NCBI GenBank assembly: GCA_014796735.1
Contig: JAAVIG010000132.1
Coordinates: 1-7,358 of the forward strand
From: Oscillospiraceae bacterium
Lineage (GTDB): Bacteria > Bacillota > Clostridia > Oscillospirales > Ruminococcaceae
Length of the DNA stretch: 7,358 bases
Direction of reading: 5' to 3'
The first letter of the stretch is position 1, and each line of letters starts with the position of its first letter. Under the pieces are notes generated by a model, which did not search any database, was not told where the DNA came from, and was given only the letters and a program-made list of their open reading frames with translations. Made by a program: the position numbers and the translations under genes. Below, piece by piece: positions 5,872 through 7,358 of the stretch.

Positions 5872-6736
5872 ACATTTTTTCTTTATGAATCGCAAGCAGC
5901 AATTCCCTTAATGTCTTGCACGCTGCCGCAGTGCTTACGCCCGAGGGGTCGTAAGGGGGAGACAGCTCGTTTATATCCGCCGCCACTACGTTCAGCAATC
6001 CCCCTACGGTGATTATTCCCGAGATCAGCTCGTTAAAGCTTATCCCTCCCGCCTCGGGAGTACCCGTTCCGGGAAATACCGAGGAATCCAGAACATCAAG
6101 GTCTATTGTAAAATAAACGGGCTTCCCCTTTAGCTTTTCACATGCTTCAAGCAAAGTATCAAGGTTGAATTTGTTCATATAGGTATGAGCTTCCGCAAAC
6201 CTAAACTCGGCTCTTTCCCCGCTTCTGATACCGAACTGATATATCCTGCCGTCGCCCAGAAGATCGTGACAGCGGCGCAAAACGCAGGCGTGAGAAAGCT
6301 TTTCGCCCAGATACTCGTCTCTCAGATCGGCGTGGGCGTCAAAATGAACAATGTGCAGATCGGGATATTTTTTCACCGCCGCCCTTACCGCGCCCAATGT
6401 CACCAAATGCTCGCCGCCTATCATTAAAGGCGTTTTGCCGTCCTTAAATACCCCAGCGGCGTAATCCTCTATTATTTCAAGCACTTTTTCGGTATTGCCG
6501 AAAGGAAGCTCAAGCTCGCCGCCGTCAAATACCCTTAAATCCTCTAAATCCTTGTCCTGATAGGGACTGTACGTTTCTATCCCGTAGCTTTCTCCCCTGA
6601 TATGTTTTCCCGCAAAACGGGTTCCGGGGCGGTAGCTGGTGGTGCCGTCAAATGGCGCGCCGAAAATAACGGTGTCGGCTTCAAAATATTCGCTTTCGCA
6701 GGCGATAAAGGTTTCCGTATTCAAACTTTTATTCAT
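5870..6736 (-). CDS. speB: Agmatinase (agmatine ureohydrolase, arginase/ureohydrolase family)
   Basis: SpeB (EC 3.5.3.11) hydrolyses agmatine to putrescine and urea using two manganese ions. Numbering from the ATG at 6734-6736 the protein has 288 residues, normal for the family. The metal ligands are all visible: IGGEH (H110), HFDAHADLRD (D133, H135, D137) and TIDLDVLD (D212, D214), followed by the substrate-loop motif FPGTGTPEAGG (221-231). The usual Pro after the last Asp of DxDxxDP is Ser here, a minor variation. Another ATG lies two codons upstream (6740-6742), but the ribosome site GGAG (6744-6747) is only 1 base from it and 7 from the chosen ATG. It begins 13 bases after the speE stop. 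It supplies putrescine for the CASDH/NspC route and possibly SpeE. Hydrolysis of aminopropylagmatine, as in thermophiles, is an alternative given its speE neighbour. Confidence 0.92.
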   Translation of the reverse strand: MNKSLNTETFIACESEYFEADTVIFGAPFDGTTSYRPGTRFAGKHIRGESYGIETYSPYQDKDLEDLRVFDGGELELPFGNTEKVLEIIEDYAAGVFKDGKTPLMIGGEHLVTLGAVRAAVKKYPDLHIVHFDAHADLRDEYLGEKLSHACVLRRCHDLLGDGRIYQFGIRSGERAEFRFAEAHTYMNKFNLDTLLEACEKLKGKPVYFTIDLDVLDSSVFPGTGTPEAGGISFNELISGIITVGGLLNVVAADINELSPPYDPSGVSTAAACKTLRELLLAIHKEKM

Positions 6737-6743
6737 TTTCATT

Positions 6744-6747
6744 CTCC
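6744..6747 (-). promoter_or_regulatory. Ribosome binding site that decides the speB start
   Basis: The minus strand reads GATCGGAGA just before two in-frame ATGs. GGAG is 1 base from the first ATG (6740-6742) but 7 bases from the second (6734-6736). The second therefore has workable spacing, and the product should begin MNKSL. Confidence 0.65.
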
Positions 6748-6749
6748 GA

Positions 6750-7358
6750 TCAAATTATACCCTCCACATTTTCCAAAAGCTCCTGAACATAATTCGGAAG
6801 CGCAAACGCGGCGGCATGAAGCTTGGTGTTGTAGTATCTTGTCTTTATTCCCAAAGCCTTCCACGCTTCGGGGTCAAGATCCTTTACAGGGTGATACTTC
6901 TTGCTTGCGAATCCGAAAAGCCAGTGTCCCGAGGGGTAAGAGGGGATATGCGCCTGATACACCCTGCTGACGGGAAAGCTTTCCACAATGCGCTTATGTG
7001 CTCTCTGCATTGCTATTCTGTCCTCCGAATAGAACGGGCTTTCGCACTGATTCACCATTATACCCTTTTCGGTAAGGGCGTTGCAGCAGTTTCCGTAAAA
7101 CTCTTTGGTAAACAAGCCCTCTCCAGGTCCGAATGGGTCGGTGCTGTCAACTATTATCAGATCATAGATATTTTCGCAGCGGCGTACAAATTTCAAGCCG
7201 TCCTGAAAATACACATTAACGCGGCTGTCCTCAAAGCCGCAGGCGGTCTTTGGCAGATATTTTTTGCAAACCTCCACCACCTGCTCGTCAATTTCCACCA
7301 AATCAATACACTCAACGCTTTTGTAACGGGTTAACTCTCTTAACACTCCGCCGTCTCC
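6750..7358 (-). CDS. speE: Spermidine synthase / polyamine aminopropyltransferase (partial, N terminus off window)
   Basis: The C-terminal 202 residues are present and the frame is open to the window edge, so the gene begins outside. SpeE (EC 2.5.1.16) transfers the aminopropyl group of decarboxylated SAM to putrescine, releasing methylthioadenosine. The visible part starts in the Rossmann-type methyltransferase fold with GDGGVLREL (1-9 of the fragment), then DLVEIDE (19-25) for the nucleoside, FQDG (51-54) and the catalytic IIVDSTDPFGPGEGLF (68-83, Asp 71). The C-terminal QAHIPSYPSGHWLFGFA is also characteristic. A GTG within the fragment at 7344-7346 is the Val of GGV, not a start. The gene is followed by speB after 13 bases. 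The spermidine assignment is from family motifs; other aminopropyl acceptors such as agmatine are possible. Confidence 0.93.
   Translation of the reverse strand, partial: GDGGVLRELTRYKSVECIDLVEIDEQVVEVCKKYLPKTACGFEDSRVNVYFQDGLKFVRRCENIYDLIIVDSTDPFGPGEGLFTKEFYGNCCNALTEKGIMVNQCESPFYSEDRIAMQRAHKRIVESFPVSRVYQAHIPSYPSGHWLFGFASKKYHPVKDLDPEAWKALGIKTRYYNTKLHAAAFALPNYVQELLENVEGII

Noticed and set aside
6639..7334. Plus-strand open frame of 231 codons
   Set aside because: It lies antisense to speE and the start of speB, whose catalytic motifs are clear. Its translation has no recognisable domain and no ribosome site was apparent.

Overview
The window is a compact bacterial stretch in which every supported gene lies on the minus strand, so transcription runs from position 7358 towards position 1. 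Strong AGGAG-type ribosome sites, tight gene spacing, a moderate-GC coding style and the combination of an aspartate-semialdehyde polyamine route with TldD-type proteases suggest a Bacillota/Clostridia organism, perhaps a gut Oscillospiraceae/Ruminococcaceae-type bacterium. That placement is inference from gene content, not a marker-gene result.

Region 1 (7358 to 1549) looks like one seven-gene operon with gaps of about 0 to 50 bases: speE (5' end outside the window), speB, a rhomboid-like membrane protein, carboxynorspermidine/carboxyspermidine dehydrogenase (CASDH), an APH-fold kinase, a small hypothetical protein and nspC. Four genes are recognisable polyamine enzymes. SpeB makes putrescine from agmatine. 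CASDH condenses putrescine with L-aspartate beta-semialdehyde to carboxyspermidine, and NspC decarboxylates that to spermidine. SpeE would make spermidine by the separate decarboxy-SAM route, so two chemically different aminopropyl-transfer routes appear to share one transcript. Three further genes (pseudo-rhomboid, kinase, small protein) have no known role in this pathway and are the most intriguing part of the window.

Region 2 (1548 to 1428) is a 121-base gene-free gap. It holds a perfect consensus sigma-A/sigma-70 promoter (TTGACA, 17 bases, TATAAT) firing towards position 1. Directly upstream of the promoter is a perfect 11-base inverted repeat whose arms are each near-palindromes, which looks like a pair of operator sites.

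Region 3 (1427 to 1) is a separate unit: a complete tldD-type metalloprotease gene, then the first 23 codons of another gene that is probably the TldE/PmbA partner.

No tRNA, rRNA, CRISPR array, insertion sequence or convincing intrinsic terminator was seen. Several start codons were reassigned from ribosome-site position: speB, the membrane protein, the kinase and the small protein.
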